A stretch of 64,000 nt of DNA from Evansella cellulosilytica DSM 2522 (GCF_000177235.2 NC_014829.1:558001-622000), one strand, 5' to 3'. Counted from the stretch's first letter, positions 18,112 to 27,842 are shown. Numbers and translations are program-made. The notes: generated from the sequence alone by a model not told the origin.

Positions 18112-19095
18112 ATGGTACGTTTTGCAGTGATCGGAACAAATTGGATTACAGAGTCCTTTATTCAAGCTGGAGCGCAAGTTGATGATTTTCAACTAGTAGC
18201 TGTCTATTCAAGGACAAAAGAAAGAGCAGAGGAGTTCGCTGAGAAATATAACTTAAAACATACATATACAGATATACAAGCACTTGCTAAAAGCCCAGAA
18301 GTTGATGCGGTTTATATTGCTAGCCCAAACGCTTTTCATGCAGAGCAAGCAATTACTTGTATGGAGCATGGTAAGCATGTGTTATGTGAAAAGGCACTTG
18401 CGTCAAACAGTAAAGAAGCGAAAGAAATGGTGAAGGTTGCTAAACAAAATCAGGTACTTTTAATGGAAGCTGTTAAATCAACGCTTTTACCAAACTTTTT
18501 TACAGTGAAAGAGCACTTGCATAAAATAGGGAAAATTCGTCGCTATGTAGCAAGCTATAATCAATATTCATCTCGCTATGATGCTTATTTAAACGGGACA
18601 GTGCTGAACGCTTTTAATCCAAAGTTTTCCAATGGTTCTTTGATGGATATAGGCATTTACTGTATATACCCCATGGTTGTCCTTTTTGGAAAACCTCTTC
18701 ATGTAAAGGCGAGCGCCGTTCTTCTAGAGTCAGGAGTAGATGGAGAAGGAAGTATTGTCATGTCCTATGTTGATATGGAGGCGGTTGTGATGTATTCAAA
18801 AATTACAAACTCTTCTCAGCCATCAGAGATGCAAGGGGAAAAGGGCAACATCATATTAAATAACATTCATACTCCAACTAAAGTAGAGATCAACTATAAG
18901 GATGGCACTACTGAAGATGTAAGTCTGCCTCAAAAAGAAACTGAAATGTACTACGAAGTAAAGGAGTTTGTTGAGCTAATTAAAGCTGGAAAAACGGAAT
19001 CAGCTGTTAACTCTCATGAGAATTCGATTATCGTTTCTGAAGTAGTGGAAGAGGCGAGGAAGCAAACAGGAGTCATCTATCCTGCAGATGAGTAG
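18112..19095 (+). CDS. Gfo/Idh/MocA-family NAD(P)-dependent oxidoreductase (YulF-like)
   Basis: Sugar or polyol dehydrogenase-type enzyme of 327 residues. The N-terminal Rossmann fold begins VRFAVIGTNWIT. The family motif around CEKALA carries the conserved Lys94 (the usual form is EKP, here EKA). The C-terminal alpha/beta domain contains NGSLMDIGIYCIYP, typical of the family. Overall it resembles B. subtilis YulF, from memory of that sequence. The ATG has AAAGGAGG upstream. The gene is single, so its substrate cannot be deduced from neighbours. Cytoplasmic. Confidence 0.88.
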   Translation: MVRFAVIGTNWITESFIQAGAQVDDFQLVAVYSRTKERAEEFAEKYNLKHTYTDIQALAKSPEVDAVYIASPNAFHAEQAITCMEHGKHVLCEKALASNSKEAKEMVKVAKQNQVLLMEAVKSTLLPNFFTVKEHLHKIGKIRRYVASYNQYSSRYDAYLNGTVLNAFNPKFSNGSLMDIGIYCIYPMVVLFGKPLHVKASAVLLESGVDGEGSIVMSYVDMEAVVMYSKITNSSQPSEMQGEKGNIILNNIHTPTKVEINYKDGTTEDVSLPQKETEMYYEVKEFVELIKAGKTESAVNSHENSIIVSEVVEEARKQTGVIYPADE

Positions 19096-19144
19096 ATATC
19101 TTTTGGTTTGATACCAAGTGCAATAAGTTATTTTATGTTGTAAA

Positions 19145-19200
19145 GGGTGTTTCCATAGGGGGGATCAGTCTCTTGGAACACCCTATGGTTTTACACATTT
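19145..19200. terminator. Bidirectional terminator between convergent genes
   Basis: The stem GGGTGTTTCC (19145-19154) pairs with GGAACACCC (19175-19183). T-rich DNA follows on the right and A-rich DNA on the left, between the rightward oxidoreductase and the leftward racemase-like gene. Confidence 0.6.
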
Positions 19201-19237
19201 TTTTCATAAAAGTGTACTAATTTTTCCTTAACATATT

Positions 19238-19969
19238 TTATAAAAAACCACTAAAATTTGTTTTATTTAAAGATGCTTGTACATAGTTAATCATTGTTAC
19301 ATAGTCGAAGACAGGAAGATGAACAGCTTCTTGTACGGCCTTCGCATATGGGGGTAACAAGCTGCATTCAAGTAAAATTGATTTGATATTGGGATTGGTA
19401 TGAACCATTTTCTCAGCAGTAGTGACAACTTCAGCTTCAAGCACATCACTATTTAAGGTTCCTGATTCGTTCATGCAGCACTCACGAAAGTGCTCTGTTT
19501 TTTCAAGACCTACTATTTCTACTCTGTCGATTTCTGCTATACCAATTTCACGTAGCAACGAGGCTTTAAGTAAGGAAGAATCAGCGGTAATTAACCCTAC
19601 CTTTTCGTTTGTATTCAGCATCAGTAACATAAATGGAATCTGAAGTAAGCTTGATAAGAAAACAGGAACGTTTAAAGCTTTTCGTAGTTCGTCTTGATAT
19701 AAAAGTAGGAAACCACAACCACCAGTAATCGCTTCTGCACCATTATCTACAAGCTCTTTACCTTTAGAAATAATTTCTTCTAAAACACCTGGAGCTTTAT
19801 TCACCATCTTATGTGCTGTAATCTTATGTAGTGTTCGGTATAGCACAGGGTAGTCGTATGTAGTCGCATTTCCAACGTCACCTGGAATAAGAGGTATAAA
19901 TGTATCTAACATTAATATACCGATCTTATGACCGTAGTAAACTTGCCCCTTTTGTGCCTGAAAAATCAT
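19238..19969 (-). CDS. Aspartate/glutamate racemase-superfamily protein
   Basis: Cytoplasmic protein of 243 residues. The two catalytic-type cysteines of the superfamily are seen: Cys85 in ITGGCGFLLL and Cys202 in ILLECSLLPPYA, each in the expected hydrophobic strand-turn context, with GLITAD in the middle. It lacks the specific motifs of MurI glutamate racemase and is nearer the broad Asp/Glu/hydantoin racemase group, so the substrate is open. The start ATG has AAAGGAGGA upstream. It is divergent from the stand-alone trpB gene. Confidence 0.8.
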   Translation of the reverse strand: MIFQAQKGQVYYGHKIGILMLDTFIPLIPGDVGNATTYDYPVLYRTLHKITAHKMVNKAPGVLEEIISKGKELVDNGAEAITGGCGFLLLYQDELRKALNVPVFLSSLLQIPFMLLMLNTNEKVGLITADSSLLKASLLREIGIAEIDRVEIVGLEKTEHFRECCMNESGTLNSDVLEAEVVTTAEKMVHTNPNIKSILLECSLLPPYAKAVQEAVHLPVFDYVTMINYVQASLNKTNFSGFL

Positions 19970-20130
19970 GACAATCCTCCTTTAGAATAAACACTAGTAA
20001 ATAATGTCTCCATGGAAAAAATATTTATTAAAGTAAGAAAAAAGGAAACTTCTCCGCATTTTACCTCCACCAATTTCGTTTGATTTTCAGTGTATAAGAT
20101 TATATAATTGATAACATAATTTTCTAAAAA

Positions 20131-20184
20131 TAGCTGAGAGTAGAGGAGTGTAGTAAAGATGAGTATGAGAGAAGACGAGAAGAG
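20131..20184 (+). promoter_or_regulatory. TRAP-like (G/U)AG triplet repeats over the trpB ribosome binding site and start
   Basis: Nine TAG or GAG triplets start at 20131, 20136, 20141, 20146, 20151, 20161, 20167, 20177 and 20182. The first five have an exact 5-base period with 2-base spacers. They cover the Shine-Dalgarno (GAGGAG at 20144-20149), the ATG at 20159 and the first codons. TRAP (MtrB) of Bacillus binds 9-11 such triplets and blocks translation of trpG, trpP and ycbK in this way. No T-box, terminator or antiterminator was seen in the 190-bp leader. Confidence 0.65.
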
Positions 20185-21325
20185 AGGTTATTTTGGTGAG
20201 TTTGGTGGTAGTTTTATTCCTGAAGAGCTTCAAAAGGTCATGGACATTTTGGAAGAAAACTTTGAGAATTACCGAAACGATCCCGAATTCATTGAGGAAT
20301 ACAAATACTACTTAAAGGAATTTGTAGGTAGAGAAAATCCTTTAACTTATGCCAAAAATATATCAGAAAAGTTTGGTGGAGCAAAAATTTATTTAAAGCG
20401 CGAGGACTTAAATCATACTGGCGCACACAAGATTAATAATGTTATAGGGCAAATACTTCTTGCAAAACGTATGGGTGCCAAAAGAATCATCGCTGAAACA
20501 GGTGCCGGACAGCATGGTGTAGCAACAGCCACAGCGTGCGCGATGTTTAATATGGATTGTACGGTATATATGGGTAAGTTAGACACGGAGCGACAAGCAT
20601 TAAATGTGTTTCGAATGGAATTACTTGGTGCGAAGGTCATTTCAGTTGATGCAGGACAAGGTAGATTAAAAGATGCTGTTGATGCTGCATTAGGTGACCT
20701 TGTTGAAAACTATGAAAATACATTTTATTTACTAGGCTCAGCCGTTGGTCCACATCCGTTCCCATCGATGGTAAAGCATTTTCAATCAATTATTAGTGAA
20801 GAGTCAAAGCAACAAATTCTTGAAAAAGAAGGAAAGCTCCCTACAGCTGTCGTAGCATGTGCTGGAGGAGGAAGCAACGCAATTGGTGCTTTCGCTCATT
20901 ATATAGACGAAAAGGACGTACGTCTTATAGGGGTAGAACCAGCAGAAGCGCCTACTTTAACAGAAGGTGTTCCAGCTGTCATTCATGGCTTTAAGTGCTT
21001 AACGTTGTTAGATGAAGACGGAAACCCTAGGCCAACATATTCTATCTCTGCTGGATTAGATTATCCAGGAATTGGTCCAGAGCATAGTTATTTAAAGGAA
21101 TCTGGACGTGCCGAATATGTTGCAGTAACAGGCGACGAAGCACTAGAGGCGTTTCAGCTTCTATCAAAAGAGGAAGGGATTATCCCTGCTTTGGAAAGCT
21201 CTCATGCAATAGCGCATGCAGTTAAGCTAGCAAAAGAGCTATCAAAAGATGATATCCTTATCGTTAATTTATCCGGTCGTGGCGATAAAGACGTAGAGCA
21301 AGTATTTAAGATGATTAATCAATAA
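20159..21325 (+). CDS. trpB: Tryptophan synthase beta chain, stand-alone gene
   Basis: Pyridoxal-phosphate enzyme that joins indole and serine to give tryptophan, 388 residues, full length. The family start [17 protein letters not shown] is present. PLP-binding Lys91 lies in HTGAHKINN, the [10 protein letters not shown] loop follows, and the phosphate-binding glycine loop is [10 protein letters not shown]. The residues after GVEPAEAP and the C-terminal [10 protein letters not shown] are typical of TrpB type 1. No trpA or other trp gene is adjacent, which is unusual because TrpB normally works in a complex with TrpA. It may be a second copy or the detached gene of a split operon. The overlapping triplet repeats suggest tryptophan-dependent translational repression by TRAP. 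Confidence 0.95.
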   Translation: MSMREDEKRGYFGEFGGSFIPEELQKVMDILEENFENYRNDPEFIEEYKYYLKEFVGRENPLTYAKNISEKFGGAKIYLKREDLNHTGAHKINNVIGQILLAKRMGAKRIIAETGAGQHGVATATACAMFNMDCTVYMGKLDTERQALNVFRMELLGAKVISVDAGQGRLKDAVDAALGDLVENYENTFYLLGSAVGPHPFPSMVKHFQSIISEESKQQILEKEGKLPTAVVACAGGGSNAIGAFAHYIDEKDVRLIGVEPAEAPTLTEGVPAVIHGFKCLTLLDEDGNPRPTYSISAGLDYPGIGPEHSYLKESGRAEYVAVTGDEALEAFQLLSKEEGIIPALESSHAIAHAVKLAKELSKDDILIVNLSGRGDKDVEQVFKMINQ

Positions 21326-21336
21326 TGATTTGTAGA

Positions 21337-21382
21337 GGGAGACTCAAAAGGTATGATTTTTACCTATTGAGTCTCTTTTTAT
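21337..21382 (+). terminator. Intrinsic terminator of trpB
   Basis: The stem GAGACTCAAAAGGTA pairs with TACCTATTGAGTCTC (one mismatch) and is followed by TTTTTAT, 12 bases after the stop. Confidence 0.8.
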
Positions 21383-21506
21383 GCAATGTGCAGAGGGTGT
21401 AGCCATGGAGGAACTTTTACTAGCTTTTGGGTCATATAAGTTATTTCATAGAAAGGGACAATCGCTCACCATCATAAGAAACACACTAAATAAGGATGGA
21501 TGTTAA

Positions 21507-21914
21507 ATGAAAAAAAAACATTTCGTTTTTTGTTATGGAACATTAAGGAAGAACGAGTCAAATCATCATTTACTTAAAGATGCTAATTGTATATGTGAGC
21601 ATAGCTTAACAGAGGGAAAAATGTTTGATACAGGTTATGGATACCCTGTTATCATACAAGACGCTATTTCCAAAGTGCATGGAGAGCTTTATGAAATTAC
21701 CGATGAAGAGCTCGATATGTTAGATCGGTTAGAAGGCTATGAGAGTAGAAGCGCACAACACAATTTGTACGAGAGGATACGGCAAAAAGTGATAACTCAT
21801 AAAGGGGAGTATGAGGCCTTTGTTTATATAGAGGGAGTGAACCAAAATCTATGCACTACGTATATTGAGCATGGTGATTGGAAGGTCTATCGTAAAAATA
21901 GGGAAGATGACTAA
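21507..21914 (+). CDS. Gamma-glutamylcyclotransferase-like (AIG2/YtfP-type) protein
   Basis: Small cytoplasmic protein of 135 residues. The fold signature YGTLRKN near residues 10-16 forms the substrate loop of the GGCT/AIG2-like family. The helix ITDEELDMLDRLEGYES has the acidic pattern and LEGY motif shared by gamma-glutamylcyclotransferases and gamma-glutamylamine cyclotransferases. The real substrate in bacterial single-domain members is usually unknown. The ATG at 21507 is preceded by a weak AAGGATGG. It is single between trpB and a convergent DsbA-like gene and is followed by dispersed hairpin repeats. Confidence 0.75.
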   Translation: MKKKHFVFCYGTLRKNESNHHLLKDANCICEHSLTEGKMFDTGYGYPVIIQDAISKVHGELYEITDEELDMLDRLEGYESRSAQHNLYERIRQKVITHKGEYEAFVYIEGVNQNLCTTYIEHGDWKVYRKNREDD

Positions 21915-21924
21915 TAGGCTACAA

Positions 21925-22170
21925 GTACTTACAATGGCTATCATCTATCTCACTTGTTAGTGGGCATTCGAGTGAGGTGGCTACGCACTTTCTTCGAAGG
22001 TTGCCAAAAAGTACAGAGCAACTTTTCCAGTGCCTTTTATTTGTAATTGTAGTCGCTCGCCTGATAGGGAAAACCCACTCCTATCAGGATTTTTTAACGA
22101 TTGCGACGGCTACGCACATTGCTTAGGGCCACTGAAAAAGTGAAAGAACACCACTTTTTCAGTGGCCTCG
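21925..22170. repeat. Dispersed hairpin-rich intergenic repeat, convergent junction
   Basis: Blocks in order: AAAAAGTACAGAGCAAC, the CCTGATAGG..CCTATCAGG hairpin (about 22059-22088), TTTTTTAACGATTGCGACGG, CTACGCACATTGCTTAG and a terminal long hairpin (about 22127-22169) with arms GCCACTGAAAAAGTG and CACTTTTTCAGTGGC. The terminal hairpin probably terminates transcripts in both directions. Confidence 0.65.
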
Positions 22171-22188
22171 AAACAAAATACTTTATAA

Positions 22189-22896
22189 TTAGCAGCTGTC
22201 GTCTGAACAAGCATTCCCTTTAGTTAACGAAAGGTCTCGTATTTTGGGTTTATTATGTTCTTCTTCCCATATTTTTTCAAGAGCACCTATGAAGTTTTCT
22301 AGTGGCTGTGCACCATTAATGGCATACTTTTCATCGATTAAGAAGAACGGAACGCCAGAAACACCATATTCTTTAGCAAGTTCTTCGTCAGCTCTCACGT
22401 CATCAGCGAATGAAGACTTATTATCTAATATTTCCACTACAGTTCCCTTGTCTAGACCGACAGACGTAGCGATATTAGTTAACGTTTCGACATCGCCAAC
22501 ATTTTTTGATTCAGTGAAATAAGCAGACAATAGTTTTTCTGTTAGTTCACCTTCTTTTTCTTGGGATTTTGCATATTTTGCTAGGCGATGGGCATCAAAT
22601 GTGTTCGTCGGCTTCATATTCTCGAATTGAAAAGTGAGACCTATAGAATCCGCTTGTTCTGCCACACCTTGATTAGCCTTTATGGCATCCTCAATACTCA
22701 TACCGTACTTTTCAGCAAGCATCTCATGAATACTTTTCCCTGAATACGGAGCAGCATTTCGATCTAATTCAAAGCTTCTAAAAGAAACATCGACTGCATG
22801 TTTATTTGAAAAGTGGTCTAACGCTATTTCTAATCTTCTTTTACCGATGTAGCAAAACGGACAAACAAAGTCCGACCAAATTTCTATCTTCATCAT
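22189..22896 (-). CDS. DsbA-family (FrnE-like) thiol oxidoreductase
   Basis: The start is the ATG at 22896, behind ATGGGGTG; a GTG at 22905 is also in frame. The product has 235 residues and no signal peptide, so it is cytoplasmic. The thioredoxin-fold active site CPFC (Cys12-Cys15) lies in SDFVCPFCYIGKRRLE. A helical insertion domain and the cis-Pro loop (GVSGVPFFLI) follow. The length and the stretch ERNAAPYSG-like region match the FrnE/polyketide-oxidase-like DsbA branch. A C-terminal CSDDSC adds two further cysteines, which may form an extra redox pair or metal site. It is likely to act in oxidative-stress thiol exchange; the partner is unknown. Confidence 0.85.
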   Translation of the reverse strand: MMKIEIWSDFVCPFCYIGKRRLEIALDHFSNKHAVDVSFRSFELDRNAAPYSGKSIHEMLAEKYGMSIEDAIKANQGVAEQADSIGLTFQFENMKPTNTFDAHRLAKYAKSQEKEGELTEKLLSAYFTESKNVGDVETLTNIATSVGLDKGTVVEILDNKSSFADDVRADEELAKEYGVSGVPFFLIDEKYAINGAQPLENFIGALEKIWEEEHNKPKIRDLSLTKGNACSDDSC

Positions 22897-23255
22897 AGAA
22901 AACACCCCATTCAGTTTCTTTGTATGTATTGTGCCATAGAATATGTATTTTAAAAAATAAATTGCTTTTTATTTGAAGGGTAGGTACCTTGTTAATTTGT
23001 GAAAAAATGACAAAAAACTAGGAAACTATGATTGTTTTTATGTATACTAATAATATGCGCTGAAAATTTCAGTATTTTAGTAATGATTTTGTCGTACATC
23101 ACAATATATATCGAAAGCGCTTTGAATATTTAATAAAAAATAAATGAAACTATTTTAGGTACATATACATCTATTGTTAAATCTATAAATTATTGTCGTA
23201 GATTCTCAGTTTATTTTAAGAAGAAACATCAAGATTAGGAAGGTGGTGAAATAAC
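22897..23255. other. Divergent promoter region with a cre-like palindrome
   Basis: A 359-bp A/T-rich gap between the DsbA-like gene and the ABC exporter operon. TCGAAAGCGCTTTGA at 23111-23125 is a near-palindrome matching 12 of 14 cre positions. An inverted repeat CTGAAAATTTCAG lies near 23061-23073. No gene is seen. Confidence 0.4.
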
Positions 23256-23954
23256 TTGAAACCAATTGTCTCAGTAGAAAATGTAGAGCGCTCCTTTGGT
23301 AAAGGAAACAAAAAGGTTCAAGTGCTAAATGGTATTAACTTAACTATAGATCCATACAGTGTAACAGCATTACGTGGAAGGTCAGGATCTGGGAAAACAA
23401 CCTTATTAAATTTAATAGGTGGCCTTGATAAACCAACTAACGGTGAAATTTATTTCCAAGAAGCGCCTATAAGTGAATATTCGGATACACAAAGTGCAGA
23501 ATTCAGACGTAAAAATCTCGGCATTATTTTTCAATCATTCGGATTAGTCCCATTAATGACTGTCGAAGAGAATGTCGAATTTGGTTTAAGGATTGCAGGA
23601 GTTCCGAGAAAGGAATGGAGCGAAAGAATAAAAGAAACGATAGCTTTAGTAGGGTTAACAAAAAGAGCAAAGCACCGTCAATACGAATTATCAGGTGGAG
23701 AACAGCAGCGAGTTGCAATTGCAAGAGCACTTGCACCGAGGCCAAAGCTCATATTGGCAGATGAGCCAACGGCTGAACTAGATTCTAAGATGGCTTTTCA
23801 TATTATTCGTGTATTCCAAGAGCTCACGAAAAATAAAGAAACAACGATTATGATGACGACTCATGATCCTGGGATTTTAGAAATTCTTGATCACGTTTAC
23901 ACATTGGAGGATGGGAAAATTGAATCTGCAAAACAAGAGCAAGAAACTAAATAA
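23256..23954 (+). CDS. ABC transporter ATP-binding protein, first ATPase of a MacB-like exporter
   Basis: ATPase of 232 residues that starts with TTG at 23256, with AGGTGGTGA upstream. Walker A is GRSGSGKTT, the signature is LSGGEQQR, Walker B is LILADEPT, and the switch histidine is in MTTHD. All are intact. It is the LolD/MacB/YknY class and would pair with the FtsX-type permease encoded two genes downstream. Its 3' end overlaps the adaptor lipoprotein gene by 35 bases, so the genes are translationally coupled. The operon carries a second, different ATPase at its end, which makes the composition of the transporter unusual. Confidence 0.9.
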   Translation: MKPIVSVENVERSFGKGNKKVQVLNGINLTIDPYSVTALRGRSGSGKTTLLNLIGGLDKPTNGEIYFQEAPISEYSDTQSAEFRRKNLGIIFQSFGLVPLMTVEENVEFGLRIAGVPRKEWSERIKETIALVGLTKRAKHRQYELSGGEQQRVAIARALAPRPKLILADEPTAELDSKMAFHIIRVFQELTKNKETTIMMTTHDPGILEILDHVYTLEDGKIESAKQEQETK

Positions 23955-24966
23955 TACACGTATTTTGTTAAGTTGTTTGATAGCGCTTCCACTTTTACTA
24001 TCTGGTTGTTCTTTATTACCTCAAGAAGAGGAAATGATAGCACCACCACTCGTTGAACCAGCGAGTGTAGATTATGATCTCGTTGAGGTACAAAGAGGAG
24101 ATATTACAAAAAAGGTTACAGGAACAGCATACTTTGTGCCTGTACATAGTAAAAACCTTTTTTATGAACAATCAGGTGGGAGACTTCAACATGTAGAAGT
24201 GAAAGAAGGAGATATTGTAGAGGAAGGTCAATTATTAGCAGAAATTGATACTGGAAATCTTGTCCATGATATTGAACAGCTAGAAATTGAGCTCGCCAAG
24301 GCCGATATTCGCTTAAAACAAGTGAAGGGAAGTGGTGCAGATAGTTATAGTATAGAGCTTGCCGAGTTAGATAAAGAGGGAATAGAGCTTCGGTTATCAC
24401 AGCTGAGAAGACAATTAGCTACTGCACAAATTACGTCACCAATTGATGGGATTATCACGTTTGTCACTGCCCATAAGCCAGGAGATTACGTCGATGCCTA
24501 TGAATCTATCATTCAAGTTGCAGACTTAAGTAACTTACAATTAATTTATATAGCATCTGCAGCAAATAACATTTCAGATGTAAAGGTAGGCATGCAAGTG
24601 GCGCTGCAAATGAATGGTGAGGATATGCGAGGCGAAGTTGTACAAACGCCTGAAACGGTACCAGAAGATGTGTTAGAAAATAACTCAACCCAATATAGTA
24701 GAAGTTTATTAATAGATTTTCCTGATGGTGCACCTGAGGACGTGCAAGTTGGTGATTCTGTGTCAATTGAAATTGTGACTGAGAGAAAAGAGGATACGTT
24801 AGTAATTCCTACTAATGCTTTAAGAGAAGGCTTTGGACGTACGTATGTACACGTTCTCGTTGATAATCGAAGAAGAGAGCTAGATGTCGAGATAGGGATA
24901 GAGTCTTCCACTGAAGTAGAAATTTTACAAGGTATTGAAGAAGGAGACGAAGTAATTCTTAGGTAA
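23920..24966 (+). CDS. Membrane-fusion (HlyD/RND-adaptor-like) lipoprotein of an ABC exporter
   Basis: The start is chosen as TTG at 23920 because GGAGG lies 9 bases upstream. The ATG at 23911 directly abuts that site, and the TTG at 23887 has none. The product has 348 residues. The signal peptide ends in the lipobox LLSGC near residue 31. A lipoyl-like hairpin half (GGRLQHVEVKEGDIVEEGQ) precedes a short coiled-coil region, the second lipoyl half follows (TSPIDGIITFVTAHKPGDYV), and beta-barrel domains end the protein. It resembles the YknX/MacA adaptors that couple FtsX permeases to extracellular substrates. It acts on the outer face of the membrane. Confidence 0.88.
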   Translation: MNLQNKSKKLNNTRILLSCLIALPLLLSGCSLLPQEEEMIAPPLVEPASVDYDLVEVQRGDITKKVTGTAYFVPVHSKNLFYEQSGGRLQHVEVKEGDIVEEGQLLAEIDTGNLVHDIEQLEIELAKADIRLKQVKGSGADSYSIELAELDKEGIELRLSQLRRQLATAQITSPIDGIITFVTAHKPGDYVDAYESIIQVADLSNLQLIYIASAANNISDVKVGMQVALQMNGEDMRGEVVQTPETVPEDVLENNSTQYSRSLLIDFPDGAPEDVQVGDSVSIEIVTERKEDTLVIPTNALREGFGRTYVHVLVDNRRRELDVEIGIESSTEVEILQGIEEGDEVILR

Positions 24967-24980
24967 AGGAGGGGATAAGC

Positions 24981-27842
24981 ATGACTATTTTTAAAATTAT
25001 CGCTAGAAAAATGCTTAACAATCGCTGGCTCACTTTTAGCTTATTCCTCGGTTTACTTATTACCGTGTCTCTTGTATCTAGTATCCCAACGTATACAACT
25101 GCTGTAATGGATAAAATGCTAGTAAGTGGATTTGAAGAGTTCTATGAAAAAGAAGAAACATTCCCAAGTACTTTCTCTTATTCTATTAATCTTGCTAGAG
25201 ATGAAAGTATTGATAGAACCGAAATGCTTGAAGAAATGGAAGTCTTGCAAGAGTCATTAATTGAAAGTACGAACATACCTACTGCAAGAGATGTCACTAT
25301 TTTAAGTACATCTCGCTTAAGGGTTATACTTGCTGGTGATACGGAAGAGGAAATTTTAACGAGTGGAAGAGTAATTGCGCTGACAGATATAGAAGACCAT
25401 ATAACGATTACTGATGGTACGCTACCGAGCAATAGGATGGAAGATGGTGTTATTGAAGCCATTGTACCAGAAAGAGCATTAACAACTCGTCAGATGGTAC
25501 TAGGAAATACGTTTACTATAGGAGAAGGAGAAGATGCCTTTAAGATAAAACCTGTAGGAACGTTTACTGCCGATTCTCCTCGTGATCCTTATTGGATTGT
25601 GTCGGCTGAGAGGTACAACAGTGATTTTATCATTTTAGAGGATGTATATCGTGAAGAAATAGTACATAATCGTGAGCTAGTAGAAACAGTTAGATTTGTA
25701 TCGGCTTTTGATTATACAGCTATTCAAAGTGAGCATATTCCTACGTTGCTTTCTCTAGACCCAATAGTAAAAAGAGAAGTTAACAGAATGATGGATACGA
25801 TTTTGCTCATAGATTTTGAAGTAGAGGAAATTTTAAAAACATACAATACTCAAAGCGCCCAGTTAGAGACGGTACTTTGGTCACTCATAGCGCCAGTGTT
25901 AATTATGCTAGCCATTTATTTATTTATGGTATCTCGGTTAATTATTAACCGGCAACTAAATGAAATTGCAGTATTTGCTAGTCGTGGGGCTAAAAGAATA
26001 CAAATTCTTTTTATCTACTTTATTGAAATAACGATTCTTGGAACAATTGCTTTTTTTGTAGGTCCTTATTTAGGATTATTATATGCAAATATTCTAGGTG
26101 CCACTAACGGATTTTTAGAATTTGTCCAACGTACAGCACTACCGACACAAGTGTTGCCTGAATCATTCTTGTATGGCTTTTACGCCATATTAGCATCGAT
26201 CATGATGGTAATGATTCCAGTATTCGTTGCATCAAAGAAAAGTATCGTTAATCATAAGCAAAATTTGGCAGCATCAGTGAATCAATATAAATGGTACTCC
26301 ATTTTTATCGATCTTAGTTTAATTGGAGTTTCTATTTATGGTCTCTATACATTCCAAAGAGGTCAAGCCGTTTCAGGATCAAGTGGAGAAATATATATTG
26401 ATCCAACCTTATTCTTTTTACCAGCAATATTTATCATAGGCTTTGGGCTTCTATTGTTAAGAATTTATCCGCTTATTTTAAAAGCAATATACAAGCTTGG
26501 TGAAAAAATATGGTCGATTTCCTTGTACTCTACATTTTTACAGGTAAGTCGTTCCTCAAAGCAATATCAGTTTTTTATGATGTTTTTAATTATGACGATT
26601 GCGATAGGGGTATTTAGTGCTAGTGCGGCAAGGACGATTAACACAAATCTTGAGGAACAAATCCTTTATGAGACAGGGGCAGATGTTGCACTAGAAGTGT
26701 TATGGGATTATGAAGTTCGAGATCCAGATCCAATGAATGTGAATGCACGAGCTCCAGTTTCGGAATCTAATGATGAAGAAGAGGAAGGATTTGAGAGAGA
26801 GGGAACAACGGGAGTTAGAGAAGTAATGTATACGGAACCGCCTTTTGAGCCATTTGAAAATCTAATTGGTGTTGAGCAAGCGACGCGTGTTTTTCAAAAG
26901 GAAGATGTAAGAGCGGAAGGGAATGGACAAAGAATGCCATCTGTTCAGCTTATGGGGATTGAGCCGAAGCAGTTTGGCGAAACAGCATGGTTTAAAGGTA
27001 ATATATTGCCTCATCATTGGTATGAATATTTAAATCTATTATCTGCTGAGCCTAGTTCCGTTCTCATCTCGAGTTCAGTAGCCAGATCGTTAGGTGTGCA
27101 AGAAGGGGACTATATTACGCTTAGTTGGAGCGAATCAGATACTGGACAATTTGTTGTTTATGGAATAATAGATTATTGGCCGTCATTTAATCCAAATGCA
27201 CAAGGCGGTGATAACACACCAGCGTTAGTCGTCGCAAACCTTCCATATGTACAAAACGTCATGGCGTTAGAGCCATATCATGTATGGTTAAGTGTCGATG
27301 AAAATACATCGCGAAGTGATCTTTATCAAAACATAAGAGACGAACGTTTACGAGTGTTCAGAATGCATGATGTACAGCCTCAAATAGTAGAATTAAAAAA
27401 TAGTGGGTTCTTATTAGGACTAAACGGAACGTTATCGCTAGGCTTTATTATTTCAATTGTTATTACCTTTATCGGTTTTCTACTGTATTGGATTGTTACG
27501 ATTAAATCTCGAACGATGCAATACGGTATATACCGTGCTATGGGTATACCGATGCGAGACCTGATCGGAATCATTATATGGGAACAAGTGATGACATCTG
27601 GTGTAGCATGCTTCTTAGGTATTATCATTGGTGGGATTACAAGTCAGCTCTTTGTTCCGCTGTTACAATATTCCTTTGATAGTCATACGCTAGCACCACC
27701 GTTTCGAGTAGTATTTGATTCTAGCGATGAAATGAAGATCTATGCTTTTGTCGGCTTTATGTTTATCGTTGGGTTATCTATTTTAGTTGCCTTATTAAGA
27801 AAAATAAAGGTTCATCAAGCGATAAAGTTGGGTGAAGATTAA
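24981..27842 (+). CDS. FtsX-family ABC exporter permease (large)
   Basis: Permease of 953 residues, ATG behind AAAGGAGGGG. One N-terminal helix (about 18-38) is followed by a large extracellular domain (40-295). Several helices follow at about 297-320, 347-375, 395-418, 435-455, 475-493 and 535-553. A second extracellular domain (560-800) has a very acidic linker (SNDEEEEGF), and helices at about 815-840, 870-892 and 925-945 end the protein. The layout is a duplicated FtsX permease. It lies between the adaptor and a second ATPase and probably exports a lipophilic compound, peptide or lipoprotein. The substrate is unknown. Confidence 0.88.
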   Translation: MTIFKIIARKMLNNRWLTFSLFLGLLITVSLVSSIPTYTTAVMDKMLVSGFEEFYEKEETFPSTFSYSINLARDESIDRTEMLEEMEVLQESLIESTNIPTARDVTILSTSRLRVILAGDTEEEILTSGRVIALTDIEDHITITDGTLPSNRMEDGVIEAIVPERALTTRQMVLGNTFTIGEGEDAFKIKPVGTFTADSPRDPYWIVSAERYNSDFIILEDVYREEIVHNRELVETVRFVSAFDYTAIQSEHIPTLLSLDPIVKREVNRMMDTILLIDFEVEEILKTYNTQSAQLETVLWSLIAPVLIMLAIYLFMVSRLIINRQLNEIAVFASRGAKRIQILFIYFIEITILGTIAFFVGPYLGLLYANILGATNGFLEFVQRTALPTQVLPESFLYGFYAILASIMMVMIPVFVASKKSIVNHKQNLAASVNQYKWYSIFIDLSLIGVSIYGLYTFQRGQAVSGSSGEIYIDPTLFFLPAIFIIGFGLLLLRIYPLILKAIYKLGEKIWSISLYSTFLQVSRSSKQYQFFMMFLIMTIAIGVFSASAARTINTNLEEQILYETGADVALEVLWDYEVRDPDPMNVNARAPVSESNDEEEEGFEREGTTGVREVMYTEPPFEPFENLIGVEQATRVFQKEDVRAEGNGQRMPSVQLMGIEPKQFGETAWFKGNILPHHWYEYLNLLSAEPSSVLISSSVARSLGVQEGDYITLSWSESDTGQFVVYGIIDYWPSFNPNAQGGDNTPALVVANLPYVQNVMALEPYHVWLSVDENTSRSDLYQNIRDERLRVFRMHDVQPQIVELKNSGFLLGLNGTLSLGFIISIVITFIGFLLYWIVTIKSRTMQYGIYRAMGIPMRDLIGIIIWEQVMTSGVACFLGIIIGGITSQLFVPLLQYSFDSHTLAPPFRVVFDSSDEMKIYAFVGFMFIVGLSILVALLRKIKVHQAIKLGED

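Noticed and set aside
19970-20158. T-box or other riboswitch in the trpB leader
   Set aside because: The leader is under 190 bases, with no T-box motif and no terminator/antiterminator pair.
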